Below the pieces are notes generated by a model. That model saw only the letters and a list, made by a program, of their open reading frames with translations, did no database searches and was not told the origin of the DNA. Positions 23,836-32,236 of a stretch of DNA of 33,954 nucleotides are shown here, in pieces (within the stretch, counting starts at the first letter, position 1; the number at the start of each line of letters is the position of its first letter). The position numbers and the translations under genes are program-made. Origin of the DNA: Fontibacillus phaseoli (lineage in GTDB: Bacteria > Bacillota > Bacilli > Paenibacillales > Paenibacillaceae); assembly GCF_003337355.1 (NCBI RefSeq), contig NZ_QPJW01000015.1:74054-108007 (forward strand). Reading direction: 5' to 3'.

Positions 23836-25188
23836 CTAGCTGCGATCAACGAGCGCCTTGATTTGTTTCATAGCGCTATCCCATTCTTTTTGCGGATCCG
23901 CTTTTTTCTCAAGGACGTTCTTGAGCGCGTTTTTGATAATGGTATCGGCTTGGTCATGAAGCGGTCCGTAATAAATCGGTTTTACGGACTGGGCCGCTTT
24001 CGCGTAAGCTTCGGATGTAACCTGACCAGCGAAGAATTCGTCTCCTTCTTCCGTGAAAGCCGGATCTTCATAAATGGCCGGAATGGTTGGGAACAAACCG
24101 CTGTCTTCGAACGATTTCATTTGGTTTTCTTTATTCAGAACCCAAGAGATGAATTCATATGCTTCTTTTGGATGTTTCCCCTCTTTAGGCAGCGTCAGGA
24201 AGGAACCACCCCAGTTACCTGCGCCTTCAGGCATTTGAGCGATTTGCCATTTGCCTGCGGAATCTTTTGCGTTTTTGATTGTACCAGCGATCCAAGCAGG
24301 GCCAAGCATAACGCCGAAATCGCCCTTATTGATCGCATTTTGCCATTCAGGAGCCCAGAGTACATAGTTCCCGATCCAGCCTTCTTGAATGCCCTTAACC
24401 GTAAAGTCATACGCTTTCTTTACTTGCGGGTTGTCAGCTCCAATAAAGGAACCGTCTTCCTTATTGAAATAAATTTGGCCGTCGGATTGGTCACGCAAGC
24501 CATTGTAGACGAGGTCTGTCAAGTCTGCGAACGGTTTACCGGTTTTATCCTTGAAAGCTTTGGCAACGGTTGCAAACTTATCCCAAGAGTCGATTGCAGC
24601 GCTGAATCCGTCCGGATCTGTAGGTAACCCGGCTTTTTCAGCCAAGTCCGTACGGTAGTAAACTACAGTTGGACCGATGTCTGTAGGAAGGCCCAGTTGA
24701 ACGCTACCGTCTAACGAAGTAACTTGTTTCCATTTCCAGTCGAGATAGTTAGCCTCGATATCTTTTGCACCTAGATCATACAAGTTGTAGAACTTGTCGG
24801 TGTTGTTGATAAAGCGTTCAACGAAGGCGATTTCAAGTTGGAAAATGTCGGGAGCGCCTGATCCCGCGGACAACGCTGTTGTCAGATTGTTGTGATGAGC
24901 CGTTTGGTCGGCCGTGTTCTGGAATTTGAAGGTAACGTTAGGATGTTCTTTCGTATATTCCTTAGCAAGATCCTCGTAGTTCGTTACACCCAGCGACCAA
25001 AAAGTAAGCTCGACTTTTTCCGCCGGTTCAGTCCCAGCGTCATTCGTTTTTTCACCATCGTTGGTCGTGGTAGCTGCAGGTGCGTTTCCGCCATTGTTAG
25101 CCGTTTTGTTGTTTCCTCCGCACGCAGCCAAGGAAGCAATCATCAGAACAGCTATCAGCAGAATCGCCCAAGGTTTGGTTCTCTTCAT
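23836..25188 (-). CDS. sugar-binding lipoprotein of ABC transporter (family 1)
   Basis: A 450-residue lipoprotein with signal and lipobox SLAAC (Cys23), then a Gly/Asn/Thr-rich linker to about residue 55. The mature part is a typical family 1 solute-binding protein: VELTFWSLGVTNYEDLAKEYTKEHPNV, GSGAPDIFQLE, GLPTDIGPTVVYYRTDLAEKAGLP, GDFGVMLGPAWIAG and a YEFISWVLNKENQ segment. AAGGGG lies 9-10 nt before the ATG at 25188. It is the first gene of the six-gene operon and the transport receptor for the two permeases. A cre-like site lies in its promoter region (25235-25250), suggesting glucose repression. The sugar is not identifiable from sequence; the nearby amylase hints at glucans but is a separate unit. 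Confidence 0.92.
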   Translation of the reverse strand: MKRTKPWAILLIAVLMIASLAACGGNNKTANNGGNAPAATTTNDGEKTNDAGTEPAEKVELTFWSLGVTNYEDLAKEYTKEHPNVTFKFQNTADQTAHHNNLTTALSAGSGAPDIFQLEIAFVERFINNTDKFYNLYDLGAKDIEANYLDWKWKQVTSLDGSVQLGLPTDIGPTVVYYRTDLAEKAGLPTDPDGFSAAIDSWDKFATVAKAFKDKTGKPFADLTDLVYNGLRDQSDGQIYFNKEDGSFIGADNPQVKKAYDFTVKGIQEGWIGNYVLWAPEWQNAINKGDFGVMLGPAWIAGTIKNAKDSAGKWQIAQMPEGAGNWGGSFLTLPKEGKHPKEAYEFISWVLNKENQMKSFEDSGLFPTIPAIYEDPAFTEEGDEFFAGQVTSEAYAKAAQSVKPIYYGPLHDQADTIIKNALKNVLEKKADPQKEWDSAMKQIKALVDRS

Positions 25189-25234
25189 TGCTTAATAACC
25201 CCTTTCTAAAACTCTTATTTTCATTATTAGTCTA

Positions 25235-25250
25235 ATGGAAACGCTTTGAA
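25235..25250. promoter_or_regulatory. cre-like site upstream of sugar ABC operon
   Basis: ATGGAAACGCTTTGAA is a good fit to the CcpA cre core (TGNAANCGNNNNCA-like) with one end base off. It lies 47-62 nt before the start codon. It overlaps the likely -35 region of a promoter whose -10 resembles TAATAA (about 25224-25229). Confidence 0.6.
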
Positions 25251-25301
25251 CTTTTGAGGAGGCAATATTGCGATTTATGGTGGGAATTTTTATGATTGAA
25301 A

Positions 25302-25345
25302 ATAAAAAAACCGATCCTCTCACCCTTGGCGGGCGAAAAGATCGG
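25302..25345 (-). terminator. terminator after fhs
   Basis: On the minus strand CCGATC (25340-25345 region) pairs with GATCGG, with a long loop, and is followed by a run of seven Ts and then ATTTT. It lies about 25 nt past the fhs stop. Confidence 0.75.
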
Positions 25346-25368
25346 CTATATTTTAAATATGATATCCC

Positions 25369-27000
25369 CTACAACAATCCGGCTACTTCACCCTGTTCAT
25401 TGAGATGAATGCGCTCCGCCGCAGGGACTTCTGGCAGTCCGGGCATAGTAACCACATTTCCGGTATGCACGACGACAAAACCTGCACCCGCCGACAATGT
25501 CACGTCCCGAACCTGTACGGTAAAGTCTTGCGGTGCCCCAAGTAATTTACCTTGATCGGAAAAGGAGTATGGCGTCTTCGCCATGCATACGGGCAGATGA
25601 CCGAAGCCCTGGTGCTCTAGATCACGGATTTTGGTCTCGGCTTTAAGCGTGAGTTTAATGCCGTCGCCCCGGTAAATTTCCTTCACAATGATTTCTATTT
25701 TTGCTTTGATGTCTAAGCCATCGGGGTACAGCGGCGAGAAGCAGGAGTCTTCCCGCTGGAGCATGTCCCGCAGCGTCTTCGCCATTTGTTCTCCGCCCCG
25801 GCCTCCATTCGCCCATACATCGGAAATTTCCGCTTGAACGCCTAACTGGCGGCATTCCTCCATAATAAACGAAACTTCCTCCTCCGCATCGTTAGCAAAA
25901 TGGTTAATCGCCACCATCACCGGTACGCCAAATTTCCGAATATTCTCAAGGTGCCTAGCAGCGTTTAGCATGCCCTTTTGTAATGCTTCCATGTTTGGTC
26001 GATCAAGTTCAGTCTTAACGACGCCTCCGTTATATTTCAGCGCCTTAACCGTAACTACCAATACCGCGGCATCCGGCTTTAACCCGGCTTGCCGGCATTT
26101 AATATCAAAAAATTTCTCCGCGCCAAGATCAGCTCCGAATCCGGCCTCCGTCACTACGATATCAGCCAGTTTCAGCGCGGTTTTGGTGCCGATGACACTG
26201 CTGCAGCCATGGGCGATGTTCGCAAACGGCCCGCCGTGGACGATCGCCGGCGTTCCTTCGGCCGTCTGCACTAAATTGGGCTTGAGCGCCTCCTTCAGCA
26301 GCACGGTCATCGCATCCACGGCGCCAATTTGCTCGGCGGTAACCGCCTCATCGGACATCGTGAAAGCGACGACCATTCGGCCGAGGCGTTCTCTCAGGTC
26401 TTGTCGATTCTCACTGAGACATAGCACCGCCATGACTTCGGAAGCCGTCGTGATCATAAACCCGGATTCATGTACATTCCCGTTCCCTTCGCCGAGTCCA
26501 ACGACGATTTGCCGCAAGCTCCGATCGTTCATGTCCATCGCCCGTTTCCACAAAATCCGGTTTGCGTCGATTTGCAGCGCATTCCCTTGAAATATATGGT
26601 TGTCGATCATGGCCGCTAACAGATTATGTGCCGAGGTGATCGCGTGCAAATCGCCCGTAAAATGCAAATTTATATCCTCGGACGGCATCAGCTGTGCTTT
26701 ATTACTGCCCGTCGCCCCACCCTTCATGCCGAAGCATGGGCCTAACGACGGCTCCCTCAGCGCGGCAATCGTCGGTACGCCGATCGCGTTGAGCGATTGT
26801 GCGAGCCCAATCGTGGTCAGCGTTTTCCCTTCCCCCGCAGGCGTAGGATTCATCGCGGTCACCAGCACTAATTTGCCGTCGGGCCGCTTCTCTAAATCCT
26901 GGCGCAGGCTTAAATCTAATTTGCCTTTATAACGGCCGTACATATCAAGATATTTCTCCGCAATCCCGAATGATTCTGCCACTTCCAAAATTGGTTTCAT
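25369..27000 (-). CDS. fhs: formate-tetrahydrofolate ligase
   Basis: A 543-residue cytoplasmic enzyme that joins formate to tetrahydrofolate using ATP, giving 10-formyl-THF for purine and Met-tRNA formylation. The ATP-binding loop TPAGEGKT is at residues 53-60. The family blocks LREPSLGPCFGMKGGATG, DINLHFTGDLHAI, WKRAMDMNDR, FANIAHGCSSV and the C-terminal FVVVHTGNVVTMPGLP are all present. Length is slightly below the usual 555-560. The ATG at 27000 has GGAGGT 12 nt upstream, a rather long spacing; no better start is visible. It is monocistronic, with a terminator at 25302-25345, and unrelated to its neighbours by function. Confidence 0.96.
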   Translation of the reverse strand: MKPILEVAESFGIAEKYLDMYGRYKGKLDLSLRQDLEKRPDGKLVLVTAMNPTPAGEGKTLTTIGLAQSLNAIGVPTIAALREPSLGPCFGMKGGATGSNKAQLMPSEDINLHFTGDLHAITSAHNLLAAMIDNHIFQGNALQIDANRILWKRAMDMNDRSLRQIVVGLGEGNGNVHESGFMITTASEVMAVLCLSENRQDLRERLGRMVVAFTMSDEAVTAEQIGAVDAMTVLLKEALKPNLVQTAEGTPAIVHGGPFANIAHGCSSVIGTKTALKLADIVVTEAGFGADLGAEKFFDIKCRQAGLKPDAAVLVVTVKALKYNGGVVKTELDRPNMEALQKGMLNAARHLENIRKFGVPVMVAINHFANDAEEEVSFIMEECRQLGVQAEISDVWANGGRGGEQMAKTLRDMLQREDSCFSPLYPDGLDIKAKIEIIVKEIYRGDGIKLTLKAETKIRDLEHQGFGHLPVCMAKTPYSFSDQGKLLGAPQDFTVQVRDVTLSAGAGFVVVHTGNVVTMPGLPEVPAAERIHLNEQGEVAGLL

Positions 27001-27133
27001 TGCTGTTCAGCTACCTCCAGCTATAACATTCCTGTAATCTAAAGAAAATTCAAACTCTATTGTACATGAAGTAGCTGGGAATATACGTGACGGAATTGAC
27101 AATCCTAGCCATTAAATGGGCTCTGCAAATATA

Positions 27134-27160
27134 CAGGATAGAGTGCATTCCTCTATCCTG
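27134..27160 (-). terminator. hairpin at end of metal/peptide ABC operon
   Basis: CAGGATAGAG (27134-27143) pairs perfectly with CTCTATCCTG (27151-27160) around a 7-nt loop. The last ATPase's stop codon lies inside it. The following sequence is only moderately T-rich, so it is a probable but not strong terminator. The remaining 120 nt to fhs show no gene. Confidence 0.55.
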
Positions 27161-27947
27161 TTGATTTATTATCGTGGGTTGCATACTGCTTCCACGTTGT
27201 TTCGAGCGATTCGGTTGATTTAAGCAACGTGATCGTATAGATGTCTCGTTCCTCCTCATTATGGAGGGCGGAAGTATTAAATTGCTCTACCTTTTTCCCG
27301 TCTTTCATAACCAGAATATCTGCACACAATCCGGGTACAAGCGAGAGATCATGGGTAATGAAAAGAAGGGACAGTCCCCGTTCCTTCTGAATGGACATAA
27401 GCAGTTCTATCATTTGCTGCTGTAATACAATATCAAGGCTCGCGACAATTTCATCACAGATCAATAGTTTAGGACTAATGATCAGGGCTTTTGCCAAGCA
27501 GGCTCTTTGATACTGCCCCCCGCTTAATTTACCCGGCCGATGTTTAAGAAGATCCCTATGAAGACCCACTTTGTTCAGATATTCCAGAATTTTGTCTCTA
27601 CGCTCCCTTCTTTTCAAGTTTGTAAAGTTAATTAAGGGTTCTTCCAGACACCGGTACAGGCTCATCGCCGGATTTAGTGTTGAGGCTGTATTTTGAAACA
27701 CAATCTGAATATCACTATACCATTCTTTATACGATTTGATTCCTTTGCGGGGCAAGCTTCGTTCGTTAAATAAAACCTGACCCGATGTCGGTTGTTTTAA
27801 TGCCATAATAAGTTGGGCAAGCGTTGATTTACCGCTGCCGCTCTCACCTACGATCGCTAAGGATCCTCCATCCTCGATAACAAAATTGATATCGCTCAGA
27901 ATAGGTCTTCCGTTGATTTCTTTACAAAGCCGTTGAACTTGGAGCAT
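27153..27947 (-). CDS. Nik/Opp-type ABC transporter ATP-binding protein (second ATPase)
   Basis: A 264-residue ATPase of the NikE/OppF type. Walker A GESGSGKST, the Q-loop region DIQIVFQNTASTLNPAMSL, signature LSGGQYQRA, Walker B LLICDE followed by IVASLD, and the H-loop FITHDLSLV are all intact. The ATG at 27947 follows AAAGGGGG by about 11 nt and overlaps the upstream ATPase gene by 26 nt. The longer reading to 28016 would lie deep in that gene and is rejected. It is the last gene of the operon and pairs with the NikD/OppD-type ATPase to drive the two permeases. Confidence 0.9.
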   Translation of the reverse strand: MLQVQRLCKEINGRPILSDINFVIEDGGSLAIVGESGSGKSTLAQLIMALKQPTSGQVLFNERSLPRKGIKSYKEWYSDIQIVFQNTASTLNPAMSLYRCLEEPLINFTNLKRRERRDKILEYLNKVGLHRDLLKHRPGKLSGGQYQRACLAKALIISPKLLICDEIVASLDIVLQQQMIELLMSIQKERGLSLLFITHDLSLVPGLCADILVMKDGKKVEQFNTSALHNEEERDIYTITLLKSTESLETTWKQYATHDNKSTG

Positions 27948-28743
27948 TTGGCGAATTGCCCCCTTTGCTAAGAATCCTTTGAGATCGATACCGGCACAAT
28001 TGTTTGGTATATTCATGCTCCGGCCGCCCTAATATTCTCTCCGTACTTCCCTGCTCTATGATTTCTCCTGAACGCATAACCCCAATCGTGTCCGCTAGAT
28101 AGCTGGAAAGGAGTAAATCATGAGTAATAAACAACATGCTCATTTTCAAATCCCAAATTAAATGCCGCAACAGGGATATAATTTCCGCTTGGGTGGTCAC
28201 GTCAAGGGCACTCGTCGGCTCATCGGCGATGACGACCTCCGGTTTTGGCAAAAGCGCCATCGCGATCATTACGCGTTGATTCATTCCACCGCTCAGCTCA
28301 TGAGAATAACTTTTCATCACCTGTGCGGTATCTTTCAAGAGCACGCGCGACAACATTTTCTCCGCTTGCTTCTCGGCTTCATATCTGGAAATCGGCAGGT
28401 GACTGCACATCAGATCGCTAAATTGCCTGCCGATGGGGATGGATGGATGCAATGCTTGTTCAGGATGTTGAAATATGGTACCGATGTGCTTCCCCCTGAT
28501 TTGACGCCAGCTTTTTTTGGATAAAAGATTCAGGTTTTGGCCGCGAAAGAGGATATCGCCGGACATATGCAAATCGGCGGGAAGCATTCCTAAAATAGCT
28601 TTACTTGTCAGCGTTTTACCGCTTCCGCTTTCTCCTAACAAGCAATGGGTTTTCCCTGATTCCAGAGAAAAACTGCTGTCATGTACAAGCAGTTGCCCCT
28701 CTGCACTTCTAATGCTCAGATTTTTTATTTCTACTACGTCCAT
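27922..28743 (-). CDS. Nik/Opp-type ABC transporter ATP-binding protein (first ATPase)
   Basis: A 273-residue ATPase of the NikD/OppD type. It shows Walker A GESGSGKT, Q-loop segment GTIFQHPEQALHPSIPIG, signature LSGGMNQRV, Walker B EVVIADEPTSALD and H-loop FITHDLLLS. AGGAAGGGG lies about 7 nt before the ATG. Its start codon directly follows the stop of the NikC-type permease with no gap, and its end overlaps the next ATPase, so the operon is tightly coupled. It is shorter than typical OppD (about 330) and closer to NikD (about 255), supporting a metal or metal-chelate type rather than a general peptide type; this is only suggestive. Confidence 0.9.
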   Translation of the reverse strand: MDVVEIKNLSIRSAEGQLLVHDSSFSLESGKTHCLLGESGSGKTLTSKAILGMLPADLHMSGDILFRGQNLNLLSKKSWRQIRGKHIGTIFQHPEQALHPSIPIGRQFSDLMCSHLPISRYEAEKQAEKMLSRVLLKDTAQVMKSYSHELSGGMNQRVMIAMALLPKPEVVIADEPTSALDVTTQAEIISLLRHLIWDLKMSMLFITHDLLLSSYLADTIGVMRSGEIIEQGSTERILGRPEHEYTKQLCRYRSQRILSKGGNSPNAPSSTAL

Positions 28744-29547
28744 TTATTTCCCCTTCCTGAGCCGCTCGCCCACAATCTGAAACGAGCAGGCTGTTAGAAA
28801 AATCATTAAGCCCGGGAAAAAACCCATCCAAGGTGCAACTTGCAAATAATTTTTCCCATCCAGCAGCATAACTCCCCATTCAGGGGAAGGAGGCTGTGCA
28901 CCAATTCCTAAGAAGGATAAACCGGATAAAGTCAAAATTACCTTGCTCACATCCAGGATCAGGATGGTTCCAATCTGCGGAGCGATATTGGGTATCATGT
29001 GTCTAATCATGGTCCTCATTCCAAATGATCCGCTTACCCTGCTTGCCATAATGTACGGCTCCTTTTTAACATCATGGATCAAACCTCGGATGAGTCTCAC
29101 GTACTTGGCCCACCAAGAAAGAATAACCGCGAAATAAACATTCTCCATGCCAAAACCAAGAAAACCAACAACTACGATGGTGAGAAGGACACTCGGCAAT
29201 GCGGTAAATATATCGGTTACACTCATCAGCAGCATATCAAGTTTATTCCCCCAGAAGGCGCTCAGTGTGCCGACGAAAAGTCCGATCAACATGACGATGC
29301 TGAGAACAACAAAAACAGGAAACACGGAGTCGCCGATCCCGTGTATCACGCGACTTAACAGGTCTCTCCCTAAATAATCCGTTCCAAATGGATGAGAGAA
29401 GCTTGGCGGAAGAAGCTTTTGTTCAAGATTTGTAAAGAACGGATCATAAGGTGAAAGCCATGATGCAGTGAGCCCCATAAAAAGGAGCATCGCAATAAAT
29501 AACAGCGCGGCTGCCGAAAGCTTATTGACTCGAATGATATTCATCAT
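28744..29547 (-). CDS. Nik/Opp-type ABC transporter permease (NikC-like)
   Basis: A 267-residue permease with an N-terminal membrane segment, the LSPYDPFFTNLEQKLLPPSFSHPFGTDYLGRDLLSR block typical of NikC/OppC/DppC, and about five further membrane segments. The ending includes GLSFLGIGAQPPSPEWGVML. The ATG at 29547 lies 6 nt after AGAGGTG and overlaps the stop of the NikB-like gene (ATGA). An upstream in-frame GTG would fall within the ribosome site. It forms the membrane channel with the NikB-like partner. Confidence 0.92.
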   Translation of the reverse strand: MMNIIRVNKLSAAALLFIAMLLFMGLTASWLSPYDPFFTNLEQKLLPPSFSHPFGTDYLGRDLLSRVIHGIGDSVFPVFVVLSIVMLIGLFVGTLSAFWGNKLDMLLMSVTDIFTALPSVLLTIVVVGFLGFGMENVYFAVILSWWAKYVRLIRGLIHDVKKEPYIMASRVSGSFGMRTMIRHMIPNIAPQIGTILILDVSKVILTLSGLSFLGIGAQPPSPEWGVMLLDGKNYLQVAPWMGFFPGLMIFLTACSFQIVGERLRKGK

Positions 29548-30491
29548 ATTTCCCACCTCTGCTTATCCAAATGAATACGCGGGTCGGCTAAGTAGTATAG
29601 AATGTCCGCCACAAAATTGAACACAAATATAAACGCGGCCACCAGAAGTACGCTCCCTTGAATAACCGGAAAATCACGGCGATAAATAGCCTCCAGCATA
29701 TATTTACTGAACCCCGGAAAACTATAAATCGTCTCCGTGATGATGGAAGCTCCAAAAAAGCCCGGCAAACTAGTCGCCACCAACGTCAATACTGGAATGT
29801 ACATAGAGCGAAGCAAATACGATGGATAAAAGATATAGGGACGTAAACCTCTAGCTCTTGCCGCTTCAATATAAAAGAATTTACTGTATTGAATGGTATA
29901 TGACCGTATCATCCGGATAAAGTAAACACTTTGTACCAGGGAAATAGCCGTAATCGGAAGTACATAATGCAGCCCTGAAGAACTGCCGACAACCGGAAGA
30001 ATGGGCCATAGAACACCAAAGGTATACATTAGAAGAATGGCCAGCCAATATAAGGGCACTGACAACCCTAAAATGGTTACCGAATAAACGACTCGATCAG
30101 GAATCGAGCCTTCATTTAATCCCAGCCAAATTCCAATCGGAATGGAAAATACCACCGTAATTAAAAAAGAGCCTGAAATGAGTCTGAACGTCGGCTCTAA
30201 ACGGTTCATGATTTCATTTACCACCGGTTCCCCGGACATAAATGAATTTCCGAGTTCTCCTTGAAATATCTGAAATACCCAGACAAGATATTGCTGAATA
30301 AACGATTGATCAAGTCCCCATTGCTCCTGCAGATTAGCTACCAGCGATTGCTCCGGCCCCCCTCCGATTTCGAGCAGCATCATGGACGCCGGATCACCCG
30401 GCGCCAGACGCATTAATGTAAAAACAAACAAGGAAAACAAGACAAACATAAGCACGAGCATCAACAGACGATTGATGATTGAACGTAACAT
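29544..30491 (-). CDS. Nik/Opp-type ABC transporter permease (NikB-like)
   Basis: A 315-residue permease with about six membrane segments. Its family signatures are FTLMRLAPGDPA near the start and EAARARGLRPYIFYPSYLLR followed by the GFFGASIITETIYSFPGFSKYMLEAI region. The ATG at 30491 shares a base with the binding-protein stop (TAATG), so it is translationally coupled. The ribosome site is weak (AAGAAAGAAG), consistent with coupling. The alternative start ten codons upstream would lie within the preceding gene and is not preferred. Confidence 0.92.
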   Translation of the reverse strand: MLRSIINRLLMLVLMFVLFSLFVFTLMRLAPGDPASMMLLEIGGGPEQSLVANLQEQWGLDQSFIQQYLVWVFQIFQGELGNSFMSGEPVVNEIMNRLEPTFRLISGSFLITVVFSIPIGIWLGLNEGSIPDRVVYSVTILGLSVPLYWLAILLMYTFGVLWPILPVVGSSSGLHYVLPITAISLVQSVYFIRMIRSYTIQYSKFFYIEAARARGLRPYIFYPSYLLRSMYIPVLTLVATSLPGFFGASIITETIYSFPGFSKYMLEAIYRRDFPVIQGSVLLVAAFIFVFNFVADILYYLADPRIHLDKQRWEI

Positions 30492-32086
30492 TACTGTGCT
30501 TCTTTCTTCAAATGATGCCATTTCAGCGGATTGTCTTCAATTGCATTGAAAGCAAAGCCGACAACATCGCGCTTATGAACAAAGGTTTGCTTCGTATAGT
30601 ACATCGGTACCGACATAACTTCTTCATGCATGCGCAAAAACACTTGGTCGAATAGCGCCTGCTGCCTGTCGACAGAGACCGTGTCGGCAATCTGATCCAG
30701 CAGGTCCGACAATGGAGCGTCTTGAAAAGCAACACCCGGTGTAGATGACGAATTGTAGAATAAAGAGGACAGGAACCGGTACGGCAATTGCGCATCCGCA
30801 TAAGTTCGATACATAAGAAGGTCGTAATCCTTGCTGCTCCATAACGTATCGTAGTAAGCCGCCCGTTCCTGATTCACAATGTCGACTTGGATACCTATCT
30901 GCTTCATGTTATCCTGAAAAATTTCAGCCATTTCCTTCCACTCCGGATATTCTTCGGTTTGAATAACTAGTCGAAGCTGTAAGGCACGTCCATCTTTCTC
31001 ATAGAGATGGTTTTTCTCATTCCATGCATAACCCGAGGCTTCGATCAATGGTTTGGCTTTCCCCGGATCGTAAGAATAGAAAGGCTGATTATCATCCGTT
31101 ACAAACGCAACTTTTTGTTGAAACAACCCTTTAACGGTTTCATCGGATCCGTTCCTATATTTACTGGTATCATTTCCATAATTAATGGCCTGGCGTATGT
31201 TCTTTTCCGACAGATCTGCATTGTTTTGGTTTAGAACTAAAAAATAGGACATGGTACTGGATCCTGTTTCTATCACAAACTTCTCGTTATTCTGAAAAAC
31301 ACTTAAACTTTCCGCGGGAACATTGCCAAGTTCCCCACCGGCAAGATCCACCTCTCCGGATTGAAGAGCTAACACCCTCGCCTGAGGATCGGTAATAACC
31401 TTAAAAACCAGTGAATATTCCGATGGATTTTCCGCCCAATAATACTCGTTAGCCACCAGTACGGTTTCGACCCCTTGTTTATAGCTGCCTATTTTCCAGG
31501 GGCCCGTTCCAATCGCTTGTTGAAAGGTTCCGTTCACATCTCCCGCAGGAGTTACCGAGTTTGGACTCATAATCCGGAATGGCCTAGCCTGACTAAGCTC
31601 ATAAAGCACTTGAGTTGCGGTTTCTTTAAAAGTAAGCACGACCGTCGAATCATCGGGAGTTTCTATTGTTTTAAGCAAACGGGATATTTCAAGCGTAGCG
31701 TTCTCTTCCCTACTAATCGCTCTCTCCAAGGAAAACTTAACTGCTGCGGCATTCAATGGACTGCCGTCCGAGAATTTCACTTGTTCTTTCAGATGAAAAC
31801 TGTAGATTTTTCCGTCATCAGAGACTTCCCAAGATTCAGCCAAGCTAGGGGCAAGTTTACCTTCCCCTTCATATTCCACAAGCGCATCATATACAGCGGC
31901 ATGCGTATGTCGCGATCCATTGTAGGTTGCGGCATCAAGTTTATCCCCTTCAGCATCCTGCGTTACCGCAACAACGATTTGCTTGCTCTCTTCTTTGCTG
32001 GAAATGATGCTTTGTTCTTGGGAGCACCCCACAAGCAAAGCCAATATCAAAACAACTATAACACTGCATCCAGGTGTCCTAAACAT
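30491..32086 (-). CDS. Nik/Opp-type substrate-binding lipoprotein (family 5)
   Basis: A 531-residue lipoprotein with lipobox LLVGC (Cys21). Family 5 solute-binding features include AAVYDALVEYEGEGKLAPSLAESWEVSDDGKIYSFHLKEQVKFSDGSPLNAAAVKFS, seen in separate blocks from residue 65 onward, and GTGPWKIGSYKQG, with LRLVIQTEEYPEWKEMAEIFQDNMKQIGIQVDIV near 390. This is the NikA/DppA/OppA class. Length and the paired short ATPases resemble nickel- or metallophore-type systems. GGAGGAGC lies directly before the ATG. It is the first gene of a five-gene operon and divergent from a methyltransferase gene, with a Zur-like box in the shared region. The ligand is unknown: zinc or nickel complex, or peptide. 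Confidence 0.9.
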   Translation of the reverse strand: MFRTPGCSVIVVLILALLVGCSQEQSIISSKEESKQIVVAVTQDAEGDKLDAATYNGSRHTHAAVYDALVEYEGEGKLAPSLAESWEVSDDGKIYSFHLKEQVKFSDGSPLNAAAVKFSLERAISREENATLEISRLLKTIETPDDSTVVLTFKETATQVLYELSQARPFRIMSPNSVTPAGDVNGTFQQAIGTGPWKIGSYKQGVETVLVANEYYWAENPSEYSLVFKVITDPQARVLALQSGEVDLAGGELGNVPAESLSVFQNNEKFVIETGSSTMSYFLVLNQNNADLSEKNIRQAINYGNDTSKYRNGSDETVKGLFQQKVAFVTDDNQPFYSYDPGKAKPLIEASGYAWNEKNHLYEKDGRALQLRLVIQTEEYPEWKEMAEIFQDNMKQIGIQVDIVNQERAAYYDTLWSSKDYDLLMYRTYADAQLPYRFLSSLFYNSSSTPGVAFQDAPLSDLLDQIADTVSVDRQQALFDQVFLRMHEEVMSVPMYYTKQTFVHKRDVVGFAFNAIEDNPLKWHHLKKEAQ

Positions 32087-32149
32087 CCTGCTCCTCCTAA
32101 TTCTCTTCTATAATGTTTGCAATTAAACAGCTGCCATTGCCATTATCAC

Positions 32150-32178
32150 TTGCATACTGAGTAATCTTTGTATATTAT
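32150..32178 (+). promoter_or_regulatory. promoter of methyltransferase gene
   Basis: TTGCAT (32150-32155), a 17-nt spacer and TATTAT (32173-32178) make a good SigA-type promoter. The expected start of transcription falls within the Zur-like box at 32182-32196. No equally clear promoter is seen for the opposite-strand binding-protein gene. Confidence 0.65.
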
Positions 32179-32181
32179 TAA

Positions 32182-32196
32182 TCGTAATGATTACGT
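32182..32196. promoter_or_regulatory. Zur-type operator between ABC operon and methyltransferase
   Basis: TCGTAAT-G-ATTACGT matches the Bacillus Zur box TCGTAAT-N-ATTACGA at 14 of 15 positions. It overlaps the start point of the methyltransferase promoter and lies 96-110 nt from the binding-protein start codon. Binding of zinc-loaded Zur would block the methyltransferase promoter and could also silence the divergent transporter. Confidence 0.72.
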
Positions 32197-32236
32197 TTTG
32201 CAAGACATTTTTTTAAAACTAAAGGAGAACAGGCTA

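Noticed and set aside
17133..25188. Joining the amylase to the sugar ABC operon as one maltodextrin system
   Set aside because: They are separate transcripts with a bidirectional terminator and another gene between, and different operator sequences; shared substrate cannot be claimed.
27050..27259. 69-residue minus-strand frame after the ABC operon
   Set aside because: Overlaps the end of the last ATPase gene in another frame and the hairpin; no coding signs.
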